A stretch of DNA of 10,719 nt from Myxococcales bacterium. GTDB lineage: Bacteria; Myxococcota_A; Bradymonadia; UBA4248. A program made the translations under genes and the position numbers. The DNA is taken from assembly GCA_004554395.1 (NCBI GenBank), contig SFMP01000016.1, positions 1 to 10,719 of the forward strand, given 5' to 3'. A model generated the notes under the pieces. That model had not been told where the DNA came from and ran no database searches. It worked only from the letters and a program-made list of their open reading frames with translations. The first letter of the stretch is position 1, and the number at the start of each line of letters is the position of its first letter. Positions 1 through 7,508 of the stretch are shown here, piece after piece.

Positions 1-126
1 CAAGCGAAATAGGGCGACAAGCAAGCCCGTATTGAGCGCAAGCGAAATAGGGCGACAAGCAAGCCCGTATTGAGCGCAAGCGAAATAGGGCGACAAGCAA
101 GCCCGTATCGCCAACGGCGATAGGGC
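1..126 (+). repeat. 38-bp tandem hairpin repeat array (family A), left copy
   Basis: Period is 38 bp: units at 1-38, 39-76 and 77-108, the last diverging into a variant ending at 126. The first unit starts inside a hairpin, so the array continues to the left of the window. Each unit can fold: in the first, GCCC (25-28) pairs with GGGC (50-53), G29 bulges, TATT (30-33) pairs with AATA (46-49), GA (34-35) faces GA (44-45), and GC (36-37) pairs with GC (42-43) around a GCAA loop (38-41). The same fold recurs at 63-91. The last copy (101-126) keeps the GCCC/GGGC base and G bulge but has a different apex, TATCGCC (106-112) pairing with GGCGATA (116-122) around AAC. The fold resembles an RNA element with a GNRA tetraloop; function is unknown. 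A related array lies at 5161-5280 in the other orientation. Confidence 0.85.
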
Positions 127-189
127 GACCCCCAAAAAAACAACACAAAACGCACGTCGATGGCGGGGAGTGAGTTTGCAAAAAAAGTC

Positions 190-216
190 TTGACTCTCCG
201 AAATCATGTCTAAATT
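190..216 (+). promoter_or_regulatory. Candidate clpB promoter
   Basis: TTGACT at 190-195 resembles a -35 box and TAAATT at 211-216 a -10 box. The 15-bp spacer is short for a housekeeping sigma factor. CTTGA at 189-193 also fits the start of a heat-shock (sigma-32 type) -35 element, which would suit clpB, but the -10 side matches that consensus poorly. No CIRCE operator is seen. A transcript would begin near 223 and have a leader of about 45 nt. Confidence 0.4.
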
Positions 217-254
217 CACGTCTCGTTGGCGCCCGAGTGGCGCACATGATGTTT

Positions 255-260
255 GGAGGT
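255..260 (+). promoter_or_regulatory. Ribosome-binding site fixing the clpB start
   Basis: GGAGGT lies 6 nt before the ATG at 267. It directly abuts the in-frame ATG at 261 and lies downstream of those at 237, 246 and 249, so none of those can use it. The start at 267 also gives an N-terminus (MRFDKLTIKS) that matches the usual beginning of ClpB proteins. Confidence 0.8.
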
Positions 261-266
261 ATGAAT

Positions 267-2843
267 ATGAGATTTGATAAATTGACGATTAAATCGCGTG
301 AAGCGATTGAACAGATGCAGAAGATTTGTATGACGCGCAAGAACCCCGAGTGCACGTCGTTGCACCTATTGGCGGCTTTGATTGCGCAGGGTGGGATTGT
401 GAGCTCGTTGTTTGAGCGGATTGGCGTGAAGCCCAACCAGGTAACGGCGAGTTTGGAGGGTGCGCTTGGGCGTTTGCCGGTGGTGTCGGGGTCGGATGCG
501 ACGATTTCGCGCGAGCTCAATACCGTTCTGACCGTTTCGCAAGATTTGGCGCAGGAGATGCGCGACGATTACGTGTCGACGGAACACTTTATTTTGGCGA
601 TGACGCGCGAGCAGTGTGAGGCGCGAGATGTTTTGTCGGCGTTGGGGATTCGATTTGAGGATTTGTTGCATGCGCTTGCCGATGTGCGTGGCAATCAGCG
701 CGTGACGAGCGAAAACCCCGAATCGACGTTCGAGGCACTCAAGCAGTATACGCGCGATTTGACCGATGAGGCGCAGAAGGGCAAGCTCGACCCGGTCATT
801 GGGCGAAACGAAGAAATTCGGCGTACGCTTCAAGTTTTGTCGCGTAAGACGAAGAACAACCCGGTGCTCATCGGCGAGCCTGGCGTTGGCAAAACGGCGA
901 TTGCCGAGGGCATCGCGCAGCGAATTGCGACGGGCGATGTGCCCGAATCGCTCAAGAATAAGCGCGTTTTGTCGCTCGATTTGGGCGCACTCGTGGCGGG
1001 GGCGAAGTACCGAGGCGAATTCGAAGAGCGGCTAAAAAGCGTTTTGCAAGAAATTGCGTCGTGTAATGGGTCGGTGATTTTGTTCATCGATGAATTGCAT
1101 ACGCTCGTGCATGCCGGTGGTGGCGAGGGCGCGATGGATGCGGGCAACATGTTGAAACCTGCGTTAGCGCGTGGCGAGCTCCGTTGTGTGGGCGCGACGA
1201 CGCTCAAAGAGTATCGCATCATCGAAAAAGATGCTGCGCTCGAACGACGATTCCAGCCCGTTTTCGTCGACGAACCGACGACGCAAGATGCCATCACAAT
1301 TTTGCGCGGTATCAAAGAGCGATACGAAATCCATCACGGCATTCACATCACCGATGGCGCCATTATTGCGGCTGTCAACCTCAGCAAGCGATATATTGCC
1401 GACCGATTTTTGCCCGATAAAGCCATCGACTTGGTCGACGAGGCGGCGGCCCAGCTCAAGATGGAATCCGAGAGCTTGCCCGAGCCCATCGATAAAATCG
1501 AACGCGAACTCATCGAGCTCGAAATTCAAAAACAAGCCCTCCTCAAAGAGCACGACGATGCGTCGAAGGCGCGACTCGAAAAGACTGAAGCCGATATCGC
1601 CAATTTGCGCGAGAAATCTTCGGCGATGAAGTCGAGCTGGAAGCACGAACGCGAGATGTTACAATCGCTCAAAGAGTGTCGCCAGACGCGCGACGATTTG
1701 CGCATCGAAGTCGAAAACGCACAACGAACGGGCGATTACAACCGCGCTGCCGAAATCCGATACGGGAAAATCCCCGAAACTGAGAAGAAAATTGAAGATC
1801 TGCAGAACGAAATGAAATCGTATGCAGAAGCCCACGGCGGTGAGACGTTTTTACGCGAAGAAGTCAAGGCCGAAGATATTGCGGCTATCGTCGCCAAATG
1901 GACGGGTATTCCCGTTCAAAAGATGCTTGCCGGCGAGCAGGAAAAACTCCTCGAACTCGAATCGAAGATGCATGAACGCGTCGTCGGGCAAGACGAGGCG
2001 GTGCGTTGCGTCGCCGATGCCGTGCGCCGTTCGCGCGCCGGGCTGCAAGACCCACAACGCCCCATCGGCAGCTTCATTTTCCTCGGTCCTACGGGCGTCG
2101 GCAAAACCGAGCTCGCTCGAACACTCGCCGATATCCTCTTCAACGACGAACAATCGATGATTCGACTCGATATGAGCGAATACATGGAGAAACATAGCGT
2201 CAGTCGACTCGTCGGGTCGCCTCCGGGCTATGTCGGATACGACGAGGGCGGGCAATTGACCGAAGCCGTGCGGCGGAAACCCTATTCGGTCGTTCTCTTC
2301 GACGAAATCGAAAAAGCACATCCCGATGTGTTTAATATGCTATTGCAAATCCTCGACGATGGACGTCTCACCGATTCAAAGGGCAGAACCGTCGATTTCA
2401 AGAATACCGTCATCATCATGACGAGCAACGTCGGCAGCGATATCTTGCAACAAACCGATATCGATGAAGAGACGAAGAAATCGCGCGTTTTGGATCGGAT
2501 GCGTTCGATGTTCAAACCCGAATTCCTCAACCGCGTCGACGAAATCATCACGTTCCAACCGCTCACACCCGACCAGATCGGCGCCATCTTGCAAATCCAG
2601 TTGGCAAAGCTCAAAGCGCGTCTGCAAGCCCAAAAGATCCAAATCGAGATCTCCGACGCCGCGCTCGCGGCTCTCGCCAAATCGGGATGCGATATCGCCT
2701 ACGGTGCTCGTCCGCTCAAACGTGCCATTCAGCGCGAGCTCGAAAATCCACTCGCTCGATACATACTCGCTACACCACTCAAAGAGAATGCGACGATATG
2801 CGCCGATTGGCAATCGGATGAGATGACGTTTTCGGTGAAATAA
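267..2843 (+). CDS. clpB: ATP-dependent chaperone ClpB (Hsp104-type disaggregase)
   Basis: This cytosolic AAA+ hexamer threads aggregated proteins through its central pore and releases them for refolding with the DnaK system. The 858-residue product matches the usual ClpB length (about 857). In order: Clp_N domain (about 1-145); first ATPase with Walker A GEPGVGKT (203-210), pore loop KYRGEF with Tyr249, Walker B FIDE (273-276) and the ERR arginine motif (326-328); a long coiled-coil middle domain (about 400-525), which separates ClpB from ClpA and ClpC; second ATPase with GPTGVGKT (607-614), pore loop GYVGYDEGG (654-662), Walker B LFDE (677-680), FLNR arginine finger (R756) and sensor 2 GARPLKR (813-819). 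All catalytic motifs look intact. Codon use changes along the gene: TTG, GCG, ATT and GAT dominate early, CTC, GCC, ATC and GAC later. The candidate promoter is upstream; no T-rich terminator follows. Confidence 0.97.
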   Translation: MRFDKLTIKSREAIEQMQKICMTRKNPECTSLHLLAALIAQGGIVSSLFERIGVKPNQVTASLEGALGRLPVVSGSDATISRELNTVLTVSQDLAQEMRDDYVSTEHFILAMTREQCEARDVLSALGIRFEDLLHALADVRGNQRVTSENPESTFEALKQYTRDLTDEAQKGKLDPVIGRNEEIRRTLQVLSRKTKNNPVLIGEPGVGKTAIAEGIAQRIATGDVPESLKNKRVLSLDLGALVAGAKYRGEFEERLKSVLQEIASCNGSVILFIDELHTLVHAGGGEGAMDAGNMLKPALARGELRCVGATTLKEYRIIEKDAALERRFQPVFVDEPTTQDAITILRGIKERYEIHHGIHITDGAIIAAVNLSKRYIADRFLPDKAIDLVDEAAAQLKMESESLPEPIDKIERELIELEIQKQALLKEHDDASKARLEKTEADIANLREKSSAMKSSWKHEREMLQSLKECRQTRDDLRIEVENAQRTGDYNRAAEIRYGKIPETEKKIEDLQNEMKSYAEAHGGETFLREEVKAEDIAAIVAKWTGIPVQKMLAGEQEKLLELESKMHERVVGQDEAVRCVADAVRRSRAGLQDPQRPIGSFIFLGPTGVGKTELARTLADILFNDEQSMIRLDMSEYMEKHSVSRLVGSPPGYVGYDEGGQLTEAVRRKPYSVVLFDEIEKAHPDVFNMLLQILDDGRLTDSKGRTVDFKNTVIIMTSNVGSDILQQTDIDEETKKSRVLDRMRSMFKPEFLNRVDEIITFQPLTPDQIGAILQIQLAKLKARLQAQKIQIEISDAALAALAKSGCDIAYGARPLKRAIQRELENPLARYILATPLKENATICADWQSDEMTFSVK

Positions 2844-2882
2844 TTCCCTTCCAGCCCCAAAATGCGATTGCTCCTACATCTA

Positions 2883-2940
2883 GCGCCCTGAAAGGGCGCC
2901 AGAATACAGCCCGGGGTAAGCGTAGCGCAGCCCCGTGGGC
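2883..2940. repeat. Intergenic hairpin element after clpB
   Basis: GCGCCCT (2883-2889) pairs perfectly with AGGGCGC (2893-2899) around a GAA loop. A second inverted repeat follows: GCCCGGGG (2909-2916) can pair with CCCC (2931-2934) and GGGC (2937-2940), with GT bulged. Neither is followed by a T-run, so they are not typical intrinsic terminators. They look like a dispersed intergenic (REP-like) palindromic element. From memory, similar stretches occur between genes in other bacterial genomes, but I cannot verify this here. Confidence 0.6.
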
Positions 2941-2997
2941 GCAACCCCGGACTCCCGTGGGCGCAACCCCGGACTCCCGTGGGCGCAACCCCGAGTT
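2932..2997. repeat. 22-bp tandem repeat, three copies
   Basis: Copies at 2932-2953, 2954-2975 and 2976-2997. The first two are identical; the third diverges in its last few bases. Each unit contains GGG and CCC separated by CGCAA, so it can form a small stem. The repeat lies between clpB and the ABC1 kinase. The kinase frame stays open back through the third copy to an ATG at 2979, which is why I do not accept that start. The remaining gap up to 3044 shows no convincing promoter. Confidence 0.85.
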
Positions 2998-3044
2998 TCC
3001 AATCGTCCCTACACACAATCCCCAATAAAAAACAATTGAGAATA

Positions 3045-4766
3045 ATGGCCAGTCACCAAAAAAACGAATCGATATCGCTCTTTGGCGTCGTCTTATCCGA
3101 TACGCGAAGATTCGCCCAAATCACCTCGATTATGCGAAAATTCGGACTCGGCAATATCGTCCAAATCGTACGCCAAAGCATCGCTGGCCGTTCGTTCTCG
3201 TCGCAAGATGTCATTGATGGGTTTAACCGAAACTCGCCAGAGTTTGGCGCAAAGTTGCGTTCTGCCATCGAAGCCCTCGGCGTGACTTATATAAAATTCG
3301 GGCAAATGTTATCGACGCGCTACGATATTTTGCCAAAAGAAATTATCGACGAATTATCTAGGCTACAAGACGGTTCTCCCACGCTCCCATTCGACGCGAT
3401 CGAATCGATCTTAAACGATGCCTATGGCGACTATCACCAGCATTTCGCATCGATCGAACCGACGCCAATCGGGGCGGCTTCGATTGCCCAAGTCCATCGA
3501 GCAACGCTCGTCGATCAAACCCCAGTCGTCATCAAAGTCCAGCGCCCCGGCCTCCTACCACTCATCCGAAGCGACATCGACATCCTCACGATATTCGCCA
3601 AAGCACTCGACGCAAGCATCGAAGAGCTCGCCTATTTCGACTTGCCAAACCTCGTCTCCGATTTCGAAGAATCTATCGTCTCCGAGCTCAATTTCGACAA
3701 TGAACGCGCCAATATCGTCTATTTCTCGCAGAAATACGCCGATCGCCCCGAGTTCGTCTTCCCCGAGCCATTCGCCGATTTGTGCCGAAATCACATACTC
3801 GTCATGCGCGAGTTGGTCGGAAAAAAGATAACGACAGTCGAACCCGATACGCCACAGGCGCACCAAATGGCCGAGTCGATTCTCTCGATCGCCTTCGATA
3901 TGGTCTTTCGCGAAGGCATCTTCCACGGCGATCCACACCCCGGCAACGTCTTTGCTCTCACCGATGGCAAAATCGGGTTGCTCGATTTCGGGCTCGTCGG
4001 CACTTTTACGACGCGCCAACGACAAAATTTCATGCACCTCGTCATGGCCATGCAATTCGGCGACTACGCACTAGCCGCCCGCACGCTCCTATCGCTCGGC
4101 CACGCCACGCGTCGCGTCGTCCTCGATGACCTCGAAGCCGAAATCGCTCGCATTTTGCAAAAATACCTCAAATCTTCCCTACAAGACGTCGATGTCGCCG
4201 CTTTTGCCACCGATTTCATCGCCGCCGGCCAAAAATTCGGCGTCCGAATTCCTCCCGAATTCACGAGCGCCATCCGCGCACTCATCAACATTGAAGGCAT
4301 CATATCCTACCTATACCCACATCTCAACCTCATCGAAACACTCACCCAATTCGCCCAAAACATCGTCGCCGACAACATCCGCAAAAAAGACTTCACCAAC
4401 CAAATCGTCCAAGACGCCCTCAGCGTCGGCGAATACATCCGTTCGATTCCTGGCCACGCCACGCAAATCATGCAAGACCTCGAGCACGATGGCATCGCCG
4501 TGCGCATCGACGTCCAATCCGCCAACATTCTCGCCGATTCCATCAACAACCTCGCCACGCGAATCGCACTCTCCATCCTACTTCCCGCACTCGCACTCTG
4601 TCTTTTCTTTGCAAATTGGACAATTCCCTTTTATACAGTCGTCGTCGCATCGTTCCTCTGGATCGGTGTCCTCGCCATCTGGCATATCAAGGCAATTCGC
4701 GAACGAAGAAAAGTCAAAATATCGCCACTTTTATCGAATATGAAACGAAGAATGCGATGGTTCTAA
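3045..4766 (+). CDS. AarF/ABC1/UbiB-family atypical kinase-like membrane protein
   Basis: Family members are atypical kinases or ATPases tied to quinone (ubiquinone) biosynthesis and lipid homeostasis at the membrane; the substrate here cannot be told. The 573-residue product shows the family signatures in order: KFGQ (84-87) in the N-terminal extension, the alanine/glycine loop GAAS (143-146) that replaces a normal P-loop, the presumed ATP-binding lysine in VVIKVQRPG (K164), HGDPHPGN (294-301) with catalytic D296 and N301, and metal-binding DFG (314-316). Two hydrophobic helices close the protein (about 508-525 and 528-546), as in UbiB, so the kinase domain should be membrane-anchored. The start at 3045 is preferred to the in-frame ATG at 2979, which lies inside a tandem repeat; the ribosome site before 3045 is weak. 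The stop overlaps the next gene by 10 bp, which suggests co-transcription. Confidence 0.93.
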   Translation: MASHQKNESISLFGVVLSDTRRFAQITSIMRKFGLGNIVQIVRQSIAGRSFSSQDVIDGFNRNSPEFGAKLRSAIEALGVTYIKFGQMLSTRYDILPKEIIDELSRLQDGSPTLPFDAIESILNDAYGDYHQHFASIEPTPIGAASIAQVHRATLVDQTPVVIKVQRPGLLPLIRSDIDILTIFAKALDASIEELAYFDLPNLVSDFEESIVSELNFDNERANIVYFSQKYADRPEFVFPEPFADLCRNHILVMRELVGKKITTVEPDTPQAHQMAESILSIAFDMVFREGIFHGDPHPGNVFALTDGKIGLLDFGLVGTFTTRQRQNFMHLVMAMQFGDYALAARTLLSLGHATRRVVLDDLEAEIARILQKYLKSSLQDVDVAAFATDFIAAGQKFGVRIPPEFTSAIRALINIEGIISYLYPHLNLIETLTQFAQNIVADNIRKKDFTNQIVQDALSVGEYIRSIPGHATQIMQDLEHDGIAVRIDVQSANILADSINNLATRIALSILLPALALCLFFANWTIPFYTVVVASFLWIGVLAIWHIKAIRERRKVKISPLLSNMKRRMRWF

Positions 4767-5149
4767 ACATAAAATTCAACACTCCGACAGCTCTCGCCAC
4801 ACTTTTGCTCTCGGCCTGCCTACTCCTCGGGTGCGAAGCAGGCGTCGGCGACAAATGCTCTACCTCCAACGATTGCCCCACGGGCACCGTCTGCGACACC
4901 GACTCCCCCTCGGGCTACTGCCTCGCCGCGGGCTGCGAACTCGACGACGAATGCCCCGAAGACGCCGTCTGCATCCGCTTCACAAAAGACCAATCGTTCT
5001 GCCTCAAAAAGTGCAAAAAAAACGGCGACTGCCGCAGCGGCTACACATGTCGCAACGATTTGGGCTCACACGCCTTCTGCTACGTCGCCCCAGATTTCGC
5101 CTATGGCCGCGAAAACGCCAACGAAGTCCCCTTCCAAGTCGGCGAGTAG
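4757..5149 (+). CDS. Small cysteine-rich lipoprotein with three four-cysteine units
   Basis: The 130-residue protein has a hydrophobic signal (about 11-25) ending in the lipobox LLGC, giving a probable lipidated Cys26. Glu rather than Asp follows, so an inner-membrane retention signal is not evident. After it come three consecutive units with spacing C-x5-C-x5-C-x8/9-C: CSTSNDC..., CELDDEC... and CKKNGDC..., 12 cysteines in all, probably six disulfides in an extracytoplasmic protein. Proteins of this style are common in myxobacteria and relatives; no enzymatic function is suggested. The start at 4757 is chosen because it puts the signal peptide at the N-terminus; the frame is open further upstream inside the kinase gene, but that part is just shadow. 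The ribosome site is weak, so translation may be coupled to the overlapping kinase gene. Confidence 0.82.
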   Translation: MVLNIKFNTPTALATLLLSACLLLGCEAGVGDKCSTSNDCPTGTVCDTDSPSGYCLAAGCELDDECPEDAVCIRFTKDQSFCLKKCKKNGDCRSGYTCRNDLGSHAFCYVAPDFAYGRENANEVPFQVGE

Positions 5150-5160
5150 CGCTTGTTTTG

Positions 5161-5280
5161 TCGCCCTATCGACCCTAGCGGGCTCAATACGGGCTCTAAA
5201 TCGCCCTATCGGCCCTGGCGGGCTCGATACGGGCTCCAAATCGCCCTATCGGCCCTGGCGGGCTCGATACGGGCTCTTGC
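5161..5280 (-). repeat. 40-bp tandem hairpin repeat array (family A), right copy
   Basis: Three 40-bp units at 5161-5200, 5201-5240 and 5241-5280. In unit 2, GCCC (5203-5206), TATCG (5207-5211) and GCCC (5212-5215) pair with GGGC (5220-5223), CGATA (5225-5229) and GGGC (5231-5234); T5224 and C5230 bulge and TGGC is the loop. Unit 3 is the same at 5243-5274. Unit 1 has G-to-A changes that break two pairs on the plus strand but become G-U wobbles if the minus strand is the RNA. Read on the minus strand, the units share the GCCC-G-TAT ... ATA-GGGC frame with the array at 1-126. In that orientation the array lies downstream of the helicase gene. Confidence 0.85.
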
Positions 5281-5441
5281 TACGCTATTGCCCCGCGGTG
5301 GGGGCAATACGCTCCGCCGCTCCGGCTATGTGCTCGGCCCCGGCGGGCCCTTGCGCGCATACGCCTACGCCTTTGTGCGGGTGCTGGGGGGCCGCGCCCG
5401 CAACGCCCTGGCTCGATCTATCGCTCTAGCGATTCTATCGT
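5281..5441. other. GC-rich intergenic stretch between convergent genes
   Basis: I see no gene here. It holds three inverted repeats. TATTGCCCC (5286-5294) pairs with GGGGCAATA (5301-5309) around GCGGTG. GGCCC (5336-5340) pairs with GGGCC (5345-5349). ATCGCT (5420-5425) pairs with AGCGAT (5428-5433), just past the helicase stop on its strand. None has a T-run, so termination between the convergent genes, if it happens here, is not of the standard intrinsic type. Together with the 40-bp array, the gene-free gap runs from 5150 to 5441. Confidence 0.6.
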
Positions 5442-7484
5442 CTAGCTACTCGGTTTCGAAAACATTTGCCGAAGCTGTGCAAATCGCTCGCGCATTTTTT
5501 CTTGTTCATTGCGCTCGATTTCTCGATTCACCTTTTCGCCTGCATCGTCTTCGCGAATCAACGTGTGCGCCGGAATATCGGCCAAAAACCGCGATGGCTC
5601 GGCTTCGACGATTTCATAAGTCCGCCGACGGCTCAGGCAACGCGTCAAGTAGAGATACCGCTTGGCTCGCGTTATCCCGACGTAAAACAAACGGCGCTCT
5701 TCGCTCAAAGCGGGCTCGACGAGGGAATTTTGGTGCGGAAGCAAATTTTCTTCGCATCCCACGATAAATACGAAAGGAAATTCGAGACCCTTGGCAGAAT
5801 GTAGCGTCATAAGCGTGATTTCGTCGCGCTTTTCGTCTTCGTTTTGTCGCGGTGGATCGACGACGAGTTGCTCCAAAAAGGCATCGAGATCGCGCCCATT
5901 GCGCGATTCAAACGCGGCAATCGCATTGATGAGTTCGTCGAGATTGTCGCGGCGAATGCGAGCGATTTCGTCGGAATTGCTCGTACTCTGGATATAGGCA
6001 ATGTAATGGATGGCGTCGAGAAGCGCGTTGAGCGTCTGAGCCAGTGGCTCGGTTTTGGCGGCAAAACGGGCGTGAAACGTCGTCATGATATCGACGAAGT
6101 CTCGCAACTTCATCTTTGCTGCTTGTGGCAACTCGCCATCGTCGGCTTCGGCGCGCAATGCGTCGAAAAACGCGATTCCTTCGCGCTGTGCGCGTTCGTC
6201 GATCCGAGCGAGTGCGGCGGCGGCAATTCCGCGCCGAGGCGTATTGATAATGCGGCGCAATGCCAATTCGTCGTGCAAGGCATTGGCAACGCGAAGATAA
6301 AACACGGTATCGCGGATTTCGGGCTGGTCGTAGAACTTCGATCCTCCGACGATTTTATAGGGTAGCCCGCGTTCGACGAGTTTGTCTTCGAGAACGCGAC
6401 TTTGCGGATTCGTGCGATAGAGTATCGCAAAATCGCTGTAATCGAGGTTTTTAGCGGCTCGCTCGAGTTCGATCCGTTCAACGACGAACTGCGCCTCGTC
6501 TTCGGGCGTTTTGCACGACGTCGTGCGAATCTTGTCGCCCTCTTTTTGGCTACTCCAAAGCCGCTTTTCATGGCGCGTGGCGTTTCGAGCGATGACGTCG
6601 TTGGCTGCATCGAGGATGATTTGCGTCGACCGATAATTCTGTTCGAGCGCAACAGTCTTCACCCCTTCGAATAAACTCGGGAACGCCAAAATGTGCTTCG
6701 AATCGGCACCTCGAAATGCATAAATCGATTGGTCGTCGTCGCCGACGACCATGATATTTTGCCGTTTCGAGCACAAGAGCTGAAGCATCCTAAATTGCAA
6801 TGCATTCGTATCTTGGTATTCGTCGACTAACAAATATTGCCATTCGTCGGTATATTGCGACAAAATATCGGGATACTGTTCGAAGATATCGACGGGGAGC
6901 GCGATCATATCGTCGAAATCGATGGCATTCATCGATTTTCGAATGATTTGGTAGTGTTCGAACAGTTTGGCTAGCGTTTTCCCCTGCGGATTCCATCGCA
7001 TCCCCGGCATGTCGAGAGGCGCTTTGTGCGCCGTTTTGACTTTCGAAATAAACGCCAAGAGCGATTGCGGATCGAGCGAAGACCCTTGCAAATGCATGTC
7101 TTTGAGCACATCGCGCGCAATGCCGAGTTGCTCGTCGGTATCGATGATGGCAAACGGCAATTTCCAACCGAGCTGCGCGATGTGTTTGCGAAGTATCCCA
7201 ATGCCGAGCGTGTGAAACGTCGACAAATGGCACTGGCGTGCGCGGTTTTTACCGACGAGGCTCGCAATGCGCTCGCTGAGCTCGCGAGCCGCTTTATTGG
7301 TAAAACTCACGGCGACGATTTTTTGTGGCGCGATTTGGCGCACGTCGATGAGATAAGCTACGCGATGCGCAATAATGCGCGTTTTGCCGCTCCCAGCACC
7401 GGCTAAGACAAGCATAGGGCCTTCGTCGTGCACGACGGCTTCGAGCTGTTGCGGATTAAATAAGGATGCATTAAATTGGTACAT
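5442..7484 (-). CDS. rep: UvrD/Rep-family (Rep-type) ATP-dependent DNA helicase
   Basis: This is a superfamily 1A 3'-5' DNA translocase, acting at replication forks or in repair. The 680-residue product has all helicase motifs: Q motif with LFNPQQ (8-13), Walker A GAGSGKT (29-35), Ia SFTNKAARE (60-68), II DEYQDTN (221-227), III VVGDDDQSIYAFRGA (246-260), IV EQNYRST (281-287), V TLHSAKGLEFP (560-570) and VI RRLFYVGITRAK (597-608). The wording of motifs II-III, the STFHTLG segment and the total length (E. coli Rep about 673) fit Rep better than UvrD or PcrA, but a PcrA-like role is possible. The start at 7484 matches the usual N-terminus. The frame stays open 57 codons further upstream, but those residues do not look like the family and antisense-overlap the next gene. 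The ribosome site is unclear. It is divergent from the MEMO-AMMECR1 gene with 24 bp between starts. Confidence 0.92.
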   Translation of the reverse strand: MYQFNASLFNPQQLEAVVHDEGPMLVLAGAGSGKTRIIAHRVAYLIDVRQIAPQKIVAVSFTNKAARELSERIASLVGKNRARQCHLSTFHTLGIGILRKHIAQLGWKLPFAIIDTDEQLGIARDVLKDMHLQGSSLDPQSLLAFISKVKTAHKAPLDMPGMRWNPQGKTLAKLFEHYQIIRKSMNAIDFDDMIALPVDIFEQYPDILSQYTDEWQYLLVDEYQDTNALQFRMLQLLCSKRQNIMVVGDDDQSIYAFRGADSKHILAFPSLFEGVKTVALEQNYRSTQIILDAANDVIARNATRHEKRLWSSQKEGDKIRTTSCKTPEDEAQFVVERIELERAAKNLDYSDFAILYRTNPQSRVLEDKLVERGLPYKIVGGSKFYDQPEIRDTVFYLRVANALHDELALRRIINTPRRGIAAAALARIDERAQREGIAFFDALRAEADDGELPQAAKMKLRDFVDIMTTFHARFAAKTEPLAQTLNALLDAIHYIAYIQSTSNSDEIARIRRDNLDELINAIAAFESRNGRDLDAFLEQLVVDPPRQNEDEKRDEITLMTLHSAKGLEFPFVFIVGCEENLLPHQNSLVEPALSEERRLFYVGITRAKRYLYLTRCLSRRRTYEIVEAEPSRFLADIPAHTLIREDDAGEKVNREIERNEQEKMRERFAQLRQMFSKPSS
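7449..7477 (+). promoter_or_regulatory. Candidate promoter of the MEMO-AMMECR1 gene
   Basis: TTGCGG (7449-7454), a 17-bp spacer and TAAATT (7472-7477) give a housekeeping-like promoter starting transcription near 7484, about 25 nt before the ATG at 7509. It lies inside the first codons of the divergent helicase gene. The spacing is good but each box is only a partial match. Confidence 0.35.
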
Positions 7485-7508
7485 GGGTTCGAATGATAGG
7501 AGATCGAT

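Noticed and set aside
1..126. CRISPR array
   Set aside because: The units are direct tandem repeats with the same sequence throughout; there are no variable spacers and no cas genes. The same applies to the arrays at 5161-5280 and 10575-10719.
237..266. Upstream in-frame ATGs for clpB at 237, 246, 249 and 261
   Set aside because: The GGAGGT at 255-260 can serve only the ATG at 267, and the extra residues do not resemble a ClpB N-terminus.
2979..3044. Upstream ATG extending the ABC1 kinase by 22 residues
   Set aside because: The extension is translated from a 22-bp tandem repeat and has no ribosome site; it is not family-like.
5153..5767. Plus-strand open frame across the 40-bp repeats and the helicase end
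   Set aside because: It is built from repeat DNA and antisense helicase sequence, with no domain or start signal.
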